A program made the position numbers and the translations under genes. A stretch of 64,000 nt of DNA from Aciduricibacillus chroicocephali (GTDB taxonomy: Bacteria; Bacillota; Bacilli; Bacillales; Amphibacillaceae). The stretch spans positions 696,001 through 760,000 of the forward strand of contig NZ_CP129113.1 of assembly GCF_030762805.1 (NCBI RefSeq), written 5' to 3'. The stretch's first letter is position 1. Each line of letters opens with the position of its first letter. Of the stretch, positions 56,042 through 64,000 are shown piece after piece. The notes beneath the pieces are model-generated. The model did no database searches, was not told the DNA's origin, and worked only from the letters and a program-made list of their open reading frames with translations.

Positions 56042-57220
56042 ATGGGTATACATGTTAAGTCAGCTAGAGTACAATTTTGGTTCTTAATGGGTATTGTTGT
56101 GATTGCCGGTTTCTCTCAGGGGATGCTCATGCCGGTTGTTTCAATTTTGCTAGAAAAAGACGGGGTGTCTGCTTCATTGAATGGTATGAACACAGCGGCT
56201 GTTTATCTCGGCATTCTGCTTGCAGCACCTTTCATGGAGAAGATCTTGCGCAAAGCTGGATTTCGGAATGGCCTTATTGCAGGAGGGCTTCTTGTCGTTG
56301 TGTCACTTGCGCTGTTTCCCGTATGGAAGTCATTCTGGTTCTGGTTTGCGCTGAGATTTGTAATCGGTCTTGGTGACAGTGTGTTGCAAATTGGAGCTCA
56401 GACTTGGATTACGACATTCTCACCGAAAAATAGAAGAGGCTTGAATGTTGCACTGTTCGGCCTTTGTTTTGGGCTAGGATTTGGAATTGGGCCGATGATG
56501 ACGAATTTACTTTCGGTAAATGAGGAACTGCCATTTTTAGCCTCGGCTGTTTTTGGATTAATTGCGCTTATCCCCATGTTTTTCATGCAAAATCAATACC
56601 CTATGAGCAAGGAGGATATGAATAATGGGGGAGAAACGAAGCACGTAGTTTCAGTCTTGAAATATGCTTGGGTCGCTTTACTATTCCCATTAGGTTACGG
56701 ATTCCTCGAGGCGACATTAAACGGGAACTTCCCGGTCTATGCTTTGCAGTCGGGAATACGTGTAAGTGAAGTGGCTATTATATTGCCGGCATTTGCGATT
56801 GGCAGCGTCATCCTTCAGTTGCCACTAGGGTCGATGAGTGACAAATTCGGGCGCAAGCGGATGTTGACGATATCTTTGATTATTGGAATTACTGCCTTCA
56901 CTATGGCAGGTCTTCTTCAAAAGTCGACGCTTGCTTTAATGATTTGTTTCGCTGTTGCTGGTATGTTCGTCGGATCGATTTATTCACTTGGTGTTACGTA
57001 TATGGTCGACCTATTGCCGCCATATTTACTTACAGTTGGAAATACATTATGCAGTGTTCTTTACTCGGTCGGAAGTTTGGCTGGACCGATAATTGGCGGG
57101 GCATCACTTCAGTATATAAAAGGTATCAATTTCTTCTTTATAATCGGTTCATTCTTACTCGTCATTTTAGTCTCGCTTGCGATGTTCAGGCCGAGAGAGG
57201 TAGCGGAAGATTCATGCTGA
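56042..57220 (+). CDS. MFS transporter
   Basis: A 392-residue major-facilitator protein with 12 predicted helices. Motif A-like sequence LGSMSDKFGRKRMLT after helix 8 and RFVIGLGDSVLQIGAQTWI in helix 4. Member of the drug/multidrug-exporter-like group by style. ATG 56042 with a weak GAGAGAAG site. It stands alone before the T-box leader. Confidence 0.85.
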   Translation: MGIHVKSARVQFWFLMGIVVIAGFSQGMLMPVVSILLEKDGVSASLNGMNTAAVYLGILLAAPFMEKILRKAGFRNGLIAGGLLVVVSLALFPVWKSFWFWFALRFVIGLGDSVLQIGAQTWITTFSPKNRRGLNVALFGLCFGLGFGIGPMMTNLLSVNEELPFLASAVFGLIALIPMFFMQNQYPMSKEDMNNGGETKHVVSVLKYAWVALLFPLGYGFLEATLNGNFPVYALQSGIRVSEVAIILPAFAIGSVILQLPLGSMSDKFGRKRMLTISLIIGITAFTMAGLLQKSTLALMICFAVAGMFVGSIYSLGVTYMVDLLPPYLLTVGNTLCSVLYSVGSLAGPIIGGASLQYIKGINFFFIIGSFLLVILVSLAMFRPREVAEDSC

Positions 57221-57361
57221 TTTAAAGAATAAAGCGATTAAGCATTGGAATCATTAGAGTTGGAAGTAATCCCCTATGGTTGGTTTCTCCATCCATTGAC
57301 AATCATTTCAGTAACAGATATATTATGAAACATAAACTTTAACACATAAAAGCGTTCATGC

Positions 57362-57597
57362 GCGAAAGTGATTATAAATAAGTACTGTCGGCAGATTGAA
57401 GTAGAATGGTGATGAAGCAGCGAGAAGAGACCGGATGGTTGGTGGGAATCCGGGCAGTGATCATTCGAATTACGACTGCATTCTAAGATGACAGTTTATT
57501 TAAATGAAGAGGACAGGTTCTTACCTGTCAATTAGGGTGGTACCGCGGAGCTCCTTCGTCCCTAGTGGCGATGGGGCTTTTTTGTGTTCAGAAATAG
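57362..57597 (+). promoter_or_regulatory. T-box riboswitch leader
   Basis: Contains the T-box core AGGGTGGTACCGCG at 57534-57547 followed by the terminator stem (about 57550-57585) with TTTTTT. Stem I closes with TAGAATG/CATTCTA at about 57402-57484. The specifier loop is likely GAATTACGA, with TAC (Tyr) at 57471-57473. Uncharged tRNA should allow read-through into the transporter gene. Confidence 0.85.
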
Positions 57598-57612
57598 TGG
57601 AGGTTTTAATAA

Positions 57613-59004
57613 ATGCATCAGGATCAGGCTGTATTGAAAGTAAGACCGATAGAAGCTTTAATTGTAGTATTTATCTTATTTGTCGGAATCGGTTTTTCGA
57701 TTATTAGATATGAGGCAGTTCCGCATGCTCCGATTGCCTTGGCCATTTTTGCGTTAATGATCTATGGTTTGCTTAAGCGTGTCCCGGTGAAAGATCTGGA
57801 AAATGGTCTCGTTGACGGGGCAAAATCGGGACTCGGTGCGATCTTCCTCTTCTTCTTTATAGGCATGCTCATTAGTGCCTGGATGGCGAGCGGAACAATT
57901 CCTACCTTCATTTACTTGGCAATGGAAGCTGTTAATGGAAAATTCTTTTTTGCGGTTGTTTTCATTGTAACGTCAGTCATTGGAATGAGTATCGGAAGCT
58001 CGCTGACGACTGCGGCTACGCTTGGGGTCGCTTTTATAGGAGTGAGTACAGCGCTTGGGCTATCACCTGCAATAACTGCCGGAGCGGTTGTATCGGGCGC
58101 ATTCTTCGGAGATAAGATGTCGCCACTCTCTGATACGACGAACCTTGCCTCGATGGTCGCGAAGGTAGATCTATTTGAACATATTAAAAATATGATGTGG
58201 ACGACGGTTCCGGCATTTATAATTTCGGCTGTCTTGTTCGCCTTTTTGTCCCCAAAGCAGGCATCAGCGAATTTTGAAAAGATCGCTGTGCTGAAAAAGA
58301 CTTTGTTGGAGCTTGGACTTGTCCATTGGTATTCGCTCATTCCATTTGTTGTATTGGCTGTATTGGCGATCAAAAAAGTATCAGCCATTTTCACACTATC
58401 ATTCGGGATTTTCTCAAGTCTGATTGTAAGCTTCTTCGTTCAGAAAGATTATGGCTTGAACCAGATTCTTGGGCTGCTGTTTAAAGGCTATAAATCGAAC
58501 AGCGGAGTGAAAGAAATTGATTCTTTGCTTTCACGAGGCGGGATGGAGAGTATGCTCTTCTCGATTTCTCTCGTATTGCTTGCACTCGCCCTTGGAGGAA
58601 TGCTATTCAAATTGGGAATCCTGCCTGCATTGCTTGAAGGCGTACAGCGTTTTTTAAAAAAGGTTTCCTTGTTAATCAGTTGTACAGCTTTTACAGCAAT
58701 CGGTGTTAACTTCCTCGTTGGGGAACAATATCTGTCTGTATTGTTACCTGGTAATGCGTTTCTCAGTGCATTTGAAAAAGCCGGACTTCATCCTAAAAAC
58801 CTGTCCCGAGTACTGGAAGATGCGGGAGCAGTCGTTAATCCGCTCGTACCTTGGAGTGTTTGTGGTGTGTTCCTTACATCAGTACTAGGCGTCTCGACAC
58901 TCGATTATGTGCCATTTGCATTCTTCTGTCTTCTGTCTCCGATACTGACGATCTTGTTTGGGATTACCGGGTTTACGATTACACGGATTGAGAAGAAGAT
59001 GTAG
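57613..59004 (+). CDS. NhaC-family transporter, T-box-controlled (possible tyrosine transporter)
   Basis: A 463-residue membrane protein of the NhaC Na+/H+ antiporter family (about 11-12 helices; SSLTTAATLGVAFIG, GAVVSGAFFGDKMSPLSDTTNLAS and GAVVNPLVPWSVCGVF are the core motifs). A T-box leader would make no sense for a plain antiporter; such NhaC members behind Tyr T-boxes have been proposed to move tyrosine. GGAGG lies 10 bases before the ATG. The substrate is inferred from the leader. Confidence 0.85.
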   Translation: MHQDQAVLKVRPIEALIVVFILFVGIGFSIIRYEAVPHAPIALAIFALMIYGLLKRVPVKDLENGLVDGAKSGLGAIFLFFFIGMLISAWMASGTIPTFIYLAMEAVNGKFFFAVVFIVTSVIGMSIGSSLTTAATLGVAFIGVSTALGLSPAITAGAVVSGAFFGDKMSPLSDTTNLASMVAKVDLFEHIKNMMWTTVPAFIISAVLFAFLSPKQASANFEKIAVLKKTLLELGLVHWYSLIPFVVLAVLAIKKVSAIFTLSFGIFSSLIVSFFVQKDYGLNQILGLLFKGYKSNSGVKEIDSLLSRGGMESMLFSISLVLLALALGGMLFKLGILPALLEGVQRFLKKVSLLISCTAFTAIGVNFLVGEQYLSVLLPGNAFLSAFEKAGLHPKNLSRVLEDAGAVVNPLVPWSVCGVFLTSVLGVSTLDYVPFAFFCLLSPILTILFGITGFTITRIEKKM

Positions 59005-59029
59005 GTTCACTTCAATAACGTTCTAAATA

Positions 59030-59072
59030 AAAACAGCCAACGTACCACATTTAAAGGTACGCTGGCTGTTTA
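59030..59072. terminator. Bidirectional terminator between convergent genes
   Basis: AAACAGCCAACGTACC/GGTACGCTGGCTGTTT stem with T runs on both sides. Confidence 0.85.
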
Positions 59073-59078
59073 GTTTTT

Positions 59079-59735
59079 TTAGGAAAGTCGATTCAACGCT
59101 TCTTTAATCGATGTCTTTCCTTTGATGACTTGAAACTCTTTTCCGATCATGTTTTCATCTTTCAACGATTCAAGAATTACCTCTGCAATATCTTCGCGCG
59201 GAACTTCGTCTCGTGCGACGGAAGGAGCTGCTTCAACTTGGCCGGTACCGGCATCATTAGTAAGTTTCCCAGGATGGATAATCGTATAGTCTAGCTTTGA
59301 GTCGCGCAGCCAAATGTCGGCATAATGCTTTGCAATGACATAAGGGGCAAAGGAAGAACCGGCAGCCTCTTGAATCGCTTCTCTTGTCGTGTCATAAGAG
59401 CTAATCATGATAAAGCGGTTGACGCCGGCTTTTTTGGCAGCTTCGATTGTTTTCACCGCTCCGTCCAAATCAATGGCAATTGTCTTATCAGGACCAGTCT
59501 TTGGACCAGAACCTGCCGTGAAGACGATGGCATCCACATCTTCAGCAGCTTTGGCAATATTGTCAATTTTACCTTCAAGGTCTACGAGAAGTGTATCAGC
59601 ACCGAGTTGCTTAAATTTTTCCTGCTGTTCGGCTTTACGAACCATTGCCTTCGCCTGGAGTGTACCGCTCTCCTGTATTAACTTCACTAGATGTGTACCA
59701 ATTTGTCCGTTTGCACCAACTACGAGTACTTTCAA
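59079..59735 (-). CDS. NAD(P)-binding SDR-like protein (YhfK type)
   Basis: A 218-residue atypical short-chain dehydrogenase: LKVLVVGANGQIGTHLVKLI (Rossmann), AEDVDAIVFTAGSGPKTG, MISSYDT and YVIAKHYADIWLRDSKLDYTIIHPG. Resembles B. subtilis YhfK and NmrA-like proteins; reaction unknown. TTG 59735 follows AAAGGATG by 6 bases, better than the ATG two codons upstream which lies in the RBS. Confidence 0.82.
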   Translation of the reverse strand: MKVLVVGANGQIGTHLVKLIQESGTLQAKAMVRKAEQQEKFKQLGADTLLVDLEGKIDNIAKAAEDVDAIVFTAGSGPKTGPDKTIAIDLDGAVKTIEAAKKAGVNRFIMISSYDTTREAIQEAAGSSFAPYVIAKHYADIWLRDSKLDYTIIHPGKLTNDAGTGQVEAAPSVARDEVPREDIAEVILESLKDENMIGKEFQVIKGKTSIKEALNRLS

Positions 59736-59932
59736 TATAAACATCCTTTCAATCTTATATCGTTCATATAGTATTCCCGTCAGGATAGGGACTGTAACCT
59801 TGTGTATTTTTGTAAGCCGGACATAGGGATAAACAATCCTATTAAGCTTAATTTTTTTCATGTCGAAATGTAGGTCTTTGATATGGTAGAATGCATCTAG
59901 GCAGAATTGTGATTATTGAGGAGGCACCACAT

Positions 59933-61321
59933 TTGAAAGGCGAAAAAGGGGAAGTCCATATCGTCGACATTCATGGCTTGAACTCGAAAGGTGAAGGCCA
60001 GACGGTTGTACGTGAGAAGAATGAAGATGGCAATACGAAGAAAATGAAAATGACAGTTCCATATACAATTCCAGGTGAGACAGTGCGGGCGGTTATTGAA
60101 AGACCTGGCCGTAAGCGCAGCATGGCAATCGCTGAGGAAATTATTAATGTCCATCCTGAACGTACGACAGCTCCATGTCCGCATTTCGGCAAATGTGGCG
60201 GTTGTTCCTTGCAGCATTGGGAATATGCTGGGCAGCTGAAGCACAAGCTGGCGCATGTCAAGGATGTTGTCGAAGCAGCTGGGTTTGATCCGAATCTTGT
60301 TCGCGATGTAATCGGGATGGAAGAGCCGTGGCATTATCGCAACAAAATGGAATTTACTTTTGCTCCAGACGGTTCACTCGGACTCCACGAGCGCGGTAAT
60401 TTCCGCAAGATCATTCCGCTTGAGACATGCCTGATTGCAAAAGATGATGTTGTAGATGCTGCAATGGAAGTTGCAGCCTGGACGAGAGAACATGAATTGA
60501 CAGGTTATAATAAGAAACTTCATGAAGGTCTTTTGCGAAATCTTATGGTCCGCCGTTCATTCGCTACAGGTGAAATGATGCTTGGAGTCTTTGCGACTGA
60601 AGCTCCTGTTGGAGAACTGGAAGGTCCGATCAAAGATTTGGTCGCCAGGATTGAAAGCAAGTTTCCACAAGTGAAAAGTCTGATCTGGTTGGAAAATACT
60701 GAATGGGCTGATACGACACAATCACAGAAATCACATGTTCTCGCTGGACGAGATTATATTCATGACGAATTGGCAGGATATACGTATCGACTCTGGTTCG
60801 ATACATTTTTCCAGACGAACCCTGTACAGGCTGAAAAGCTCGTTGAAATTGCAATTGAGATGGCTCAGCCGAAGAAGACGGAACGCATGATTGATCTGTT
60901 CTGTGGCGTCGGAACATTCTCATTGCCATTCGCAAGTCGCACAGCTGAGCTTGCCGGGATAGAAATTGTTGAAAAATCGATTGAGTCTGCGAAGCGCAAT
61001 GCGGTAGATAATGGTTTGTCAAACACGTTATTCCTTGCTGAAAGTGCACGCGTCGGTATTGATCAGATTCTTGAAAAGTTCGGAGCACCGGACTTGCTCA
61101 TGCTTGATCCGCCTCGTGCAGGAGCAGGTGGCAAAGTGATGCGTCGCATTGGTCGTGCCCAACCGGAACGTGTAGTCTATGTATCTTGTAATCCGGATTC
61201 CTTTGCGGAAGACATCAAGGAATTGGAACCATTCGGCTATGAACTACAGGCTGTTCAGCCGGTCGATCTTTTCCCGCATACAGTGCATGTTGAATGTGTC
61301 GCTTTGCTGAATAGAATATAA
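59933..61321 (+). CDS. RNA (uracil-5-)-methyltransferase, RumA/TrmA superfamily (YfjO-like)
   Basis: A 462-residue m5U methyltransferase paralogue of the gene at 2.4 kb. It has a TRAM-like N-domain, Cys set APCPHFGKCGGCSLQHWEY, SAM motif LFCGVGTFSLPFA and [14 protein letters not shown] with the catalytic Cys, plus HTVHVECV near the end. B. subtilis also has two such genes (YefA and YfjO). TTG 59933 has GAGGAGG 7 bases upstream; the ATG at 59891 gives a non-conserved extension. Target base is not certain. Confidence 0.85.
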   Translation: MKGEKGEVHIVDIHGLNSKGEGQTVVREKNEDGNTKKMKMTVPYTIPGETVRAVIERPGRKRSMAIAEEIINVHPERTTAPCPHFGKCGGCSLQHWEYAGQLKHKLAHVKDVVEAAGFDPNLVRDVIGMEEPWHYRNKMEFTFAPDGSLGLHERGNFRKIIPLETCLIAKDDVVDAAMEVAAWTREHELTGYNKKLHEGLLRNLMVRRSFATGEMMLGVFATEAPVGELEGPIKDLVARIESKFPQVKSLIWLENTEWADTTQSQKSHVLAGRDYIHDELAGYTYRLWFDTFFQTNPVQAEKLVEIAIEMAQPKKTERMIDLFCGVGTFSLPFASRTAELAGIEIVEKSIESAKRNAVDNGLSNTLFLAESARVGIDQILEKFGAPDLLMLDPPRAGAGGKVMRRIGRAQPERVVYVSCNPDSFAEDIKELEPFGYELQAVQPVDLFPHTVHVECVALLNRI

Positions 61322-61405
61322 ACCAAGTTAATATTTGCATTTGCTTGTCCAGCTTCGATTCCGTTAAAATAAGATATATGAGTTTCATTTTAAGACTACT
61401 AAATT

Positions 61406-61440
61406 CTCGGGTTTTTCATTAAGAACCCGGGATATTTTTG
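61406..61440 (+). terminator. Terminator
   Basis: CGGGTT and AACCCG around an inner loop, ATATTTTT tail. Confidence 0.7.
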
Positions 61441-61502
61441 CTTTTTAAATTTAAGATTGGGTTTGACCTGGTCATTCCATAATGAGAGGATTCGAGTTTG
61501 AT

Positions 61503-62486
61503 ATGACTGATAACTTTTGGCATGAATTACCGAAGCCGTTTTTTATATTGGCACCAATGGAAGCTGTAACAGATGTTGTTTTTCGTCATGTAGTAACAGA
61601 GGCAGCAAGACCTGATGTTTTTTTCACAGAGTTTACGAATACGGAAAGTTTCTGTCATCCAAAAGGGATAGACAGTTTGCGAGGCCGTTTGACTTATACA
61701 GAGGACGAGCAGCCGATTGTCGCTCATATATGGGGAGACAAGCCGGAACATTTCCGTGAAATGAGTATCGGCATGGCGGAACAAGGATTCCGTGGTGTCG
61801 ATATTAATATGGGCTGCCCTGTAGCAAATGTTGCTGGAAAAGGGAAAGGGAGCGGATTGATCCGTCGTCCGGACGTTGCCGCAGAAATTATACAGGCAGC
61901 GAAAGCGGGCGGATTGCCAGTGAGTGTGAAGACAAGAGTCGGATACACAAATGTGGACGAATGGCGTGATTGGCTCACTCACATACTGAAACAAGACATC
62001 GTAAATCTATCCATTCATCTTCGTACAAGGAAAGAAATGAGCAATGTGCCCGCTCATTGGGATATGATTCCTGAGATTAAGAAACTTCGTGATGAGATTG
62101 CACCGCATACACTTCTCACAATCAATGGGGATATTCCAGACCGTCAAACTGGTTTGGAACTTGCTGAAAAATACGGTGTTGACGGTATTATGATCGGTCG
62201 CGGTATTTTTAAAAACCCGTTTGCCTTTGAGAAAGAGCCGAGAGAGCATAGCAGCAAGGAATTGCTTGACCTCTTGAGACTTCAGCTCGATCTTCACGAT
62301 AAATATTCAAAAGAGTTGGAGCCGCGTCCTTTCAAACCGCTTCGCCGCTTCTTCAAAATTTATGTCCGTGGTGTTCGTGGAGCGGGCGAATTAAGAAATG
62401 AATTGATGAGCACAGAAACTACAGATGAAGTCCGAGCACTCCTAGATGACTTTGAAAAACAGAATATGGATGAGATGAAAGAATAA
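61503..62486 (+). CDS. tRNA-dihydrouridine synthase
   Basis: A 327-residue FMN enzyme reducing uridine in tRNA to dihydrouridine. Motifs: [15 protein letters not shown], the active Cys in [37 protein letters not shown] and [19 protein letters not shown]. The start is chosen as ATG 61503 for similarity ([14 protein letters not shown]); no clear RBS fits either this or ATG 61482. The AGKGKGS pattern is typical of the Firmicute and archaeal-like Dus branch. Confidence 0.87.
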   Translation: MTDNFWHELPKPFFILAPMEAVTDVVFRHVVTEAARPDVFFTEFTNTESFCHPKGIDSLRGRLTYTEDEQPIVAHIWGDKPEHFREMSIGMAEQGFRGVDINMGCPVANVAGKGKGSGLIRRPDVAAEIIQAAKAGGLPVSVKTRVGYTNVDEWRDWLTHILKQDIVNLSIHLRTRKEMSNVPAHWDMIPEIKKLRDEIAPHTLLTINGDIPDRQTGLELAEKYGVDGIMIGRGIFKNPFAFEKEPREHSSKELLDLLRLQLDLHDKYSKELEPRPFKPLRRFFKIYVRGVRGAGELRNELMSTETTDEVRALLDDFEKQNMDEMKE

Positions 62487-62520
62487 TTGAGGCTCTCTTG
62501 TTTCAGTCTATAATGTGGGA

Positions 62521-62556
62521 AGACAATCTACCTTAACGGATAGATTGTCTTCTTTA
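62521..62556 (+). terminator. Terminator
   Basis: AGACAATCTA/TAGATTGTCT stem, TCTTT tail. Confidence 0.75.
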
Positions 62557-62676
62557 TGTTTTGAATAGCTTTTATTTTAAGTGATGAATGTGGATAAGCA
62601 TTTTTGATGGTTGCCTTTGATAAAACGAGTATAATGGTTGCCAATTCCAATCATTCGAAAGCGAGGCAAATGTGCA

Positions 62677-63708
62677 ATGAAACTTGGCATACTTGATCAG
62701 ACACATCTAGTTGAAGGCATTTCGCCTGCAGAAGCATTCCGGCAAACAGTACAAATGGCGCAATTCGCAGATCAGCTCGGTCTGGAACGCTATTGGGTTT
62801 CAGAACACCATGGTTCGGATGTAATTGTCGGAGCCGCTCCTGAGGTTCTCGCAAGCTTCCTTTTAGCAAAAACAGAGCGTATCAAAATCGGTACAGGTGG
62901 TGTCATGCTTACCCACTATGCTCCTTTTAAAGTAGCTGAACAGTTCAAAGTGATGAGTGCTCTGGCACCTGGACGAGTGAATCTGGGGGTTGGCAGGGCA
63001 CCGGGCGGGGCGCATCTTTCAACCATTGCACTTAAAGGCGGCAGATCACTAGAAGATGGCTGGAAGCGGGATACTGAAGGTTTTCCAAGCCAAATCGATG
63101 AATTGCTTGAGTATATGGAGGATGAATTGCCTGAGGCTCATCCGCTCAGCGGTCATCTGTTCGCTGCACCGCGCATCGGTCGAAAACCGGAAATTTGGGT
63201 GCTTGGGACAAGTCCCTCTTCGGGAAGAATGGCGGCAGAGAAAGGTTTGCCATTTGCCTTTGCCCAGTTTATTCAATATGCGCCAGGTGTGATGGAAGAA
63301 GCGATCCACACATACGCTGAGCATTTCAAGCCTTCGCGATATTTGGATTCGCCCCAAGCATTAGTGACAATGAAAGCGATTGTGGCGGAAAGTGATGCAG
63401 AAGCGGAGTATCTTGCAAGAAGCGCACTGCATGTGGATTTTTGGAAGCATCGTTCCAAAAATGAACGCTTTATCAATCCTGACAAAGCACTGGCAGATGT
63501 TCGAACAGAAAAAGAATGGCAGGAAGTTGAGGATTTGAAGGCAACCTATCTAATTGGATCTAAAGAAACCGTCACCAGACAAATTGCTGATTTATCAACA
63601 CGCCTTCCCATCAAAGAGCTGATGGCAATTACTCCAATTTTTGATATAAAAAAACGAAAGCGTTCCGTGGAACTTCTAGAAGAGGCTGTCAAAACTGTTG
63701 GAAAGTAG
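62677..63708 (+). CDS. Luciferase-like monooxygenase (LLM class, MsnO8 type)
   Basis: A 343-residue TIM-barrel flavin monooxygenase. MKLGILDQTHLVEGISPAEAF at the start, YWVSEHHGSDVIVGAAPEV, IGTGGVMLTHYAPFKVAEQF, LGVGRAPGG and WVLGTSPSSGRMAAEKGLPFAFAQF are the usual coenzyme F420/FMN-binding landmarks. Substrate unknown. ATG 62677 has a loosely spaced GAGG. Confidence 0.87.
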   Translation: MKLGILDQTHLVEGISPAEAFRQTVQMAQFADQLGLERYWVSEHHGSDVIVGAAPEVLASFLLAKTERIKIGTGGVMLTHYAPFKVAEQFKVMSALAPGRVNLGVGRAPGGAHLSTIALKGGRSLEDGWKRDTEGFPSQIDELLEYMEDELPEAHPLSGHLFAAPRIGRKPEIWVLGTSPSSGRMAAEKGLPFAFAQFIQYAPGVMEEAIHTYAEHFKPSRYLDSPQALVTMKAIVAESDAEAEYLARSALHVDFWKHRSKNERFINPDKALADVRTEKEWQEVEDLKATYLIGSKETVTRQIADLSTRLPIKELMAITPIFDIKKRKRSVELLEEAVKTVGK

Positions 63709-63765
63709 CATCGTTTCAATACGATTTTACGGTACCTTTAATTTCCAGTTACTATGTATTACGGA

Positions 63766-63802
63766 AAAAGGGAAGACCCGAAGACTTCTTCGTCTTCGGG
63801 TA
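63766..63802 (-). terminator. Terminator of the YjcZ-type gene
   Basis: ACCCGAAGAC/GTCTTCGGGT stem followed, on the minus strand, by TCTTCCCTTTTT. Confidence 0.75.
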
Positions 63803-63822
63803 AAAGTCAACTTATCTCCAGA

Positions 63823-63939
63823 TTAGTAAACAAAAGCAGCTCCAACGATGATCAAAAGGATGAACAATACGACGATAAGCGCAAATCCGCCGCCATATCC
63901 ACCGCCGTATCCGCCTGCAGCTCCTCCAGCGTAGCCCAT
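63823..63939 (-). CDS. YjcZ-family sporulation mini-protein
   Basis: A 38-residue protein: Gly/Tyr-rich head MGYAGGAAGGYGGGYGGG and a hydrophobic tail FALIVVLFILLIIVGAAFVY. This is the typical make-up of YjcZ-type proteins of bacilli, many of which are made in sporulation. ATG follows a GGAGGGGAT site. Confidence 0.85.
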   Translation of the reverse strand: MGYAGGAAGGYGGGYGGGFALIVVLFILLIIVGAAFVY

Positions 63940-63976
63940 GATATCCCCTCCTTTCAATGTAGAATTCCTAATTTAA

Positions 63977-64000
63977 TTAATAGCCATAGCCTACGTATGA
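63977..64000 (-). CDS. C-terminal end of a further Gly/Tyr protein, truncated
   Basis: Seven codons and a TAA on the minus strand (ending YVGYGY), running off the right edge; probably another small Gly/Tyr-rich gene in tandem with the YjcZ gene. Confidence 0.3.
   Translation of the reverse strand, partial: SYVGYGY

Noticed and set aside
59897-60334. Minus-strand frames within the second methyltransferase gene
   Set aside because: Antisense shadows without RBS or domain features.

Overview
The window looks like a chromosome segment of a motile, endospore-forming member of the Bacillales (Bacillaceae-like, moderately low G+C). The support is strong AGGAGG-type ribosome binding sites, many TTG/GTG starts, a CotY/CotZ-type spore coat protein, collagen-like spore-surface proteins, a YjcZ-type mini-protein, an MhqR-type quinone regulon, a T-box leader and sigma-D flagellar promoters. 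The genus cannot be fixed from this sequence alone.

Layout. 0-6 kb: partial glutamate/dicarboxylate symporter, a lipoprotein, a DinB protein, an RlmCD-like rRNA methyltransferase, a serine-recombinase remnant, and a YadG/YadH-type ABC exporter that resembles enterobacterial proteins. 7-18 kb: a probable spore-surface island. It has a DUF6143-like protein, a protein made of three fused RidA domains, three paralogous SPOCS-like (DUF3794) proteins (one carries a Ser/Thr repeat of about 257 residues, one a collagen domain), three glycosyltransferase-like proteins, a small protein-kinase-like protein and a CotY/CotZ protein. 18-20.4 kb: a histidine phosphatase, a His/Met-rich small protein and a frameshifted PAS-GGDEF gene.

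20.6-43.6 kb: the flagellin region. A flagellin gene under a consensus sigma-D promoter is split by two group I introns. It is followed by a Maf-type flagellin glycosyltransferase, two Gfo/Idh/MocA oxidoreductases, an alkaline-phosphatase-superfamily protein with a predicted Thr nucleophile, a methyltransferase and neuB-neuC-neuA-type nonulosonic acid genes. Then come a decayed repeat protein, a membrane protein and a decayed flagellinolysin copy. After an intervening metabolic block (purine permease, 3-hydroxybutyrate dehydrogenase, LysR regulator, CMD-family protein, DUF4306 protein) there is an intact flagellinolysin, a flagellin carrying an HEMVH zinc-protease domain. These genes point to a filament whose pre-mRNA must be spliced, whose subunit is probably glycosylated with a sialic-like sugar, and which may include a proteolytic subunit.

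43.6-64 kb: electrophile/quinone defence (catE-like dioxygenase divergent from a YodB/CatR-like regulator; mhqR-like regulator with a perfect palindromic operator, then mhqO-, mhqD- and wrbA-like genes). Next are an AI-2E-family permease, a sigma-D-preceded chemotaxis receptor, formamidase amiF, an amino-acid ABC importer, an ECF S component, an MFS transporter, a T-box-controlled NhaC-family transporter, an NAD(P)-binding protein, a second RNA methyltransferase, a tRNA-dihydrouridine synthase, a luciferase-like monooxygenase and a YjcZ-type mini-protein. Family names come from reading the translated sequences and from memory; no database search was possible.
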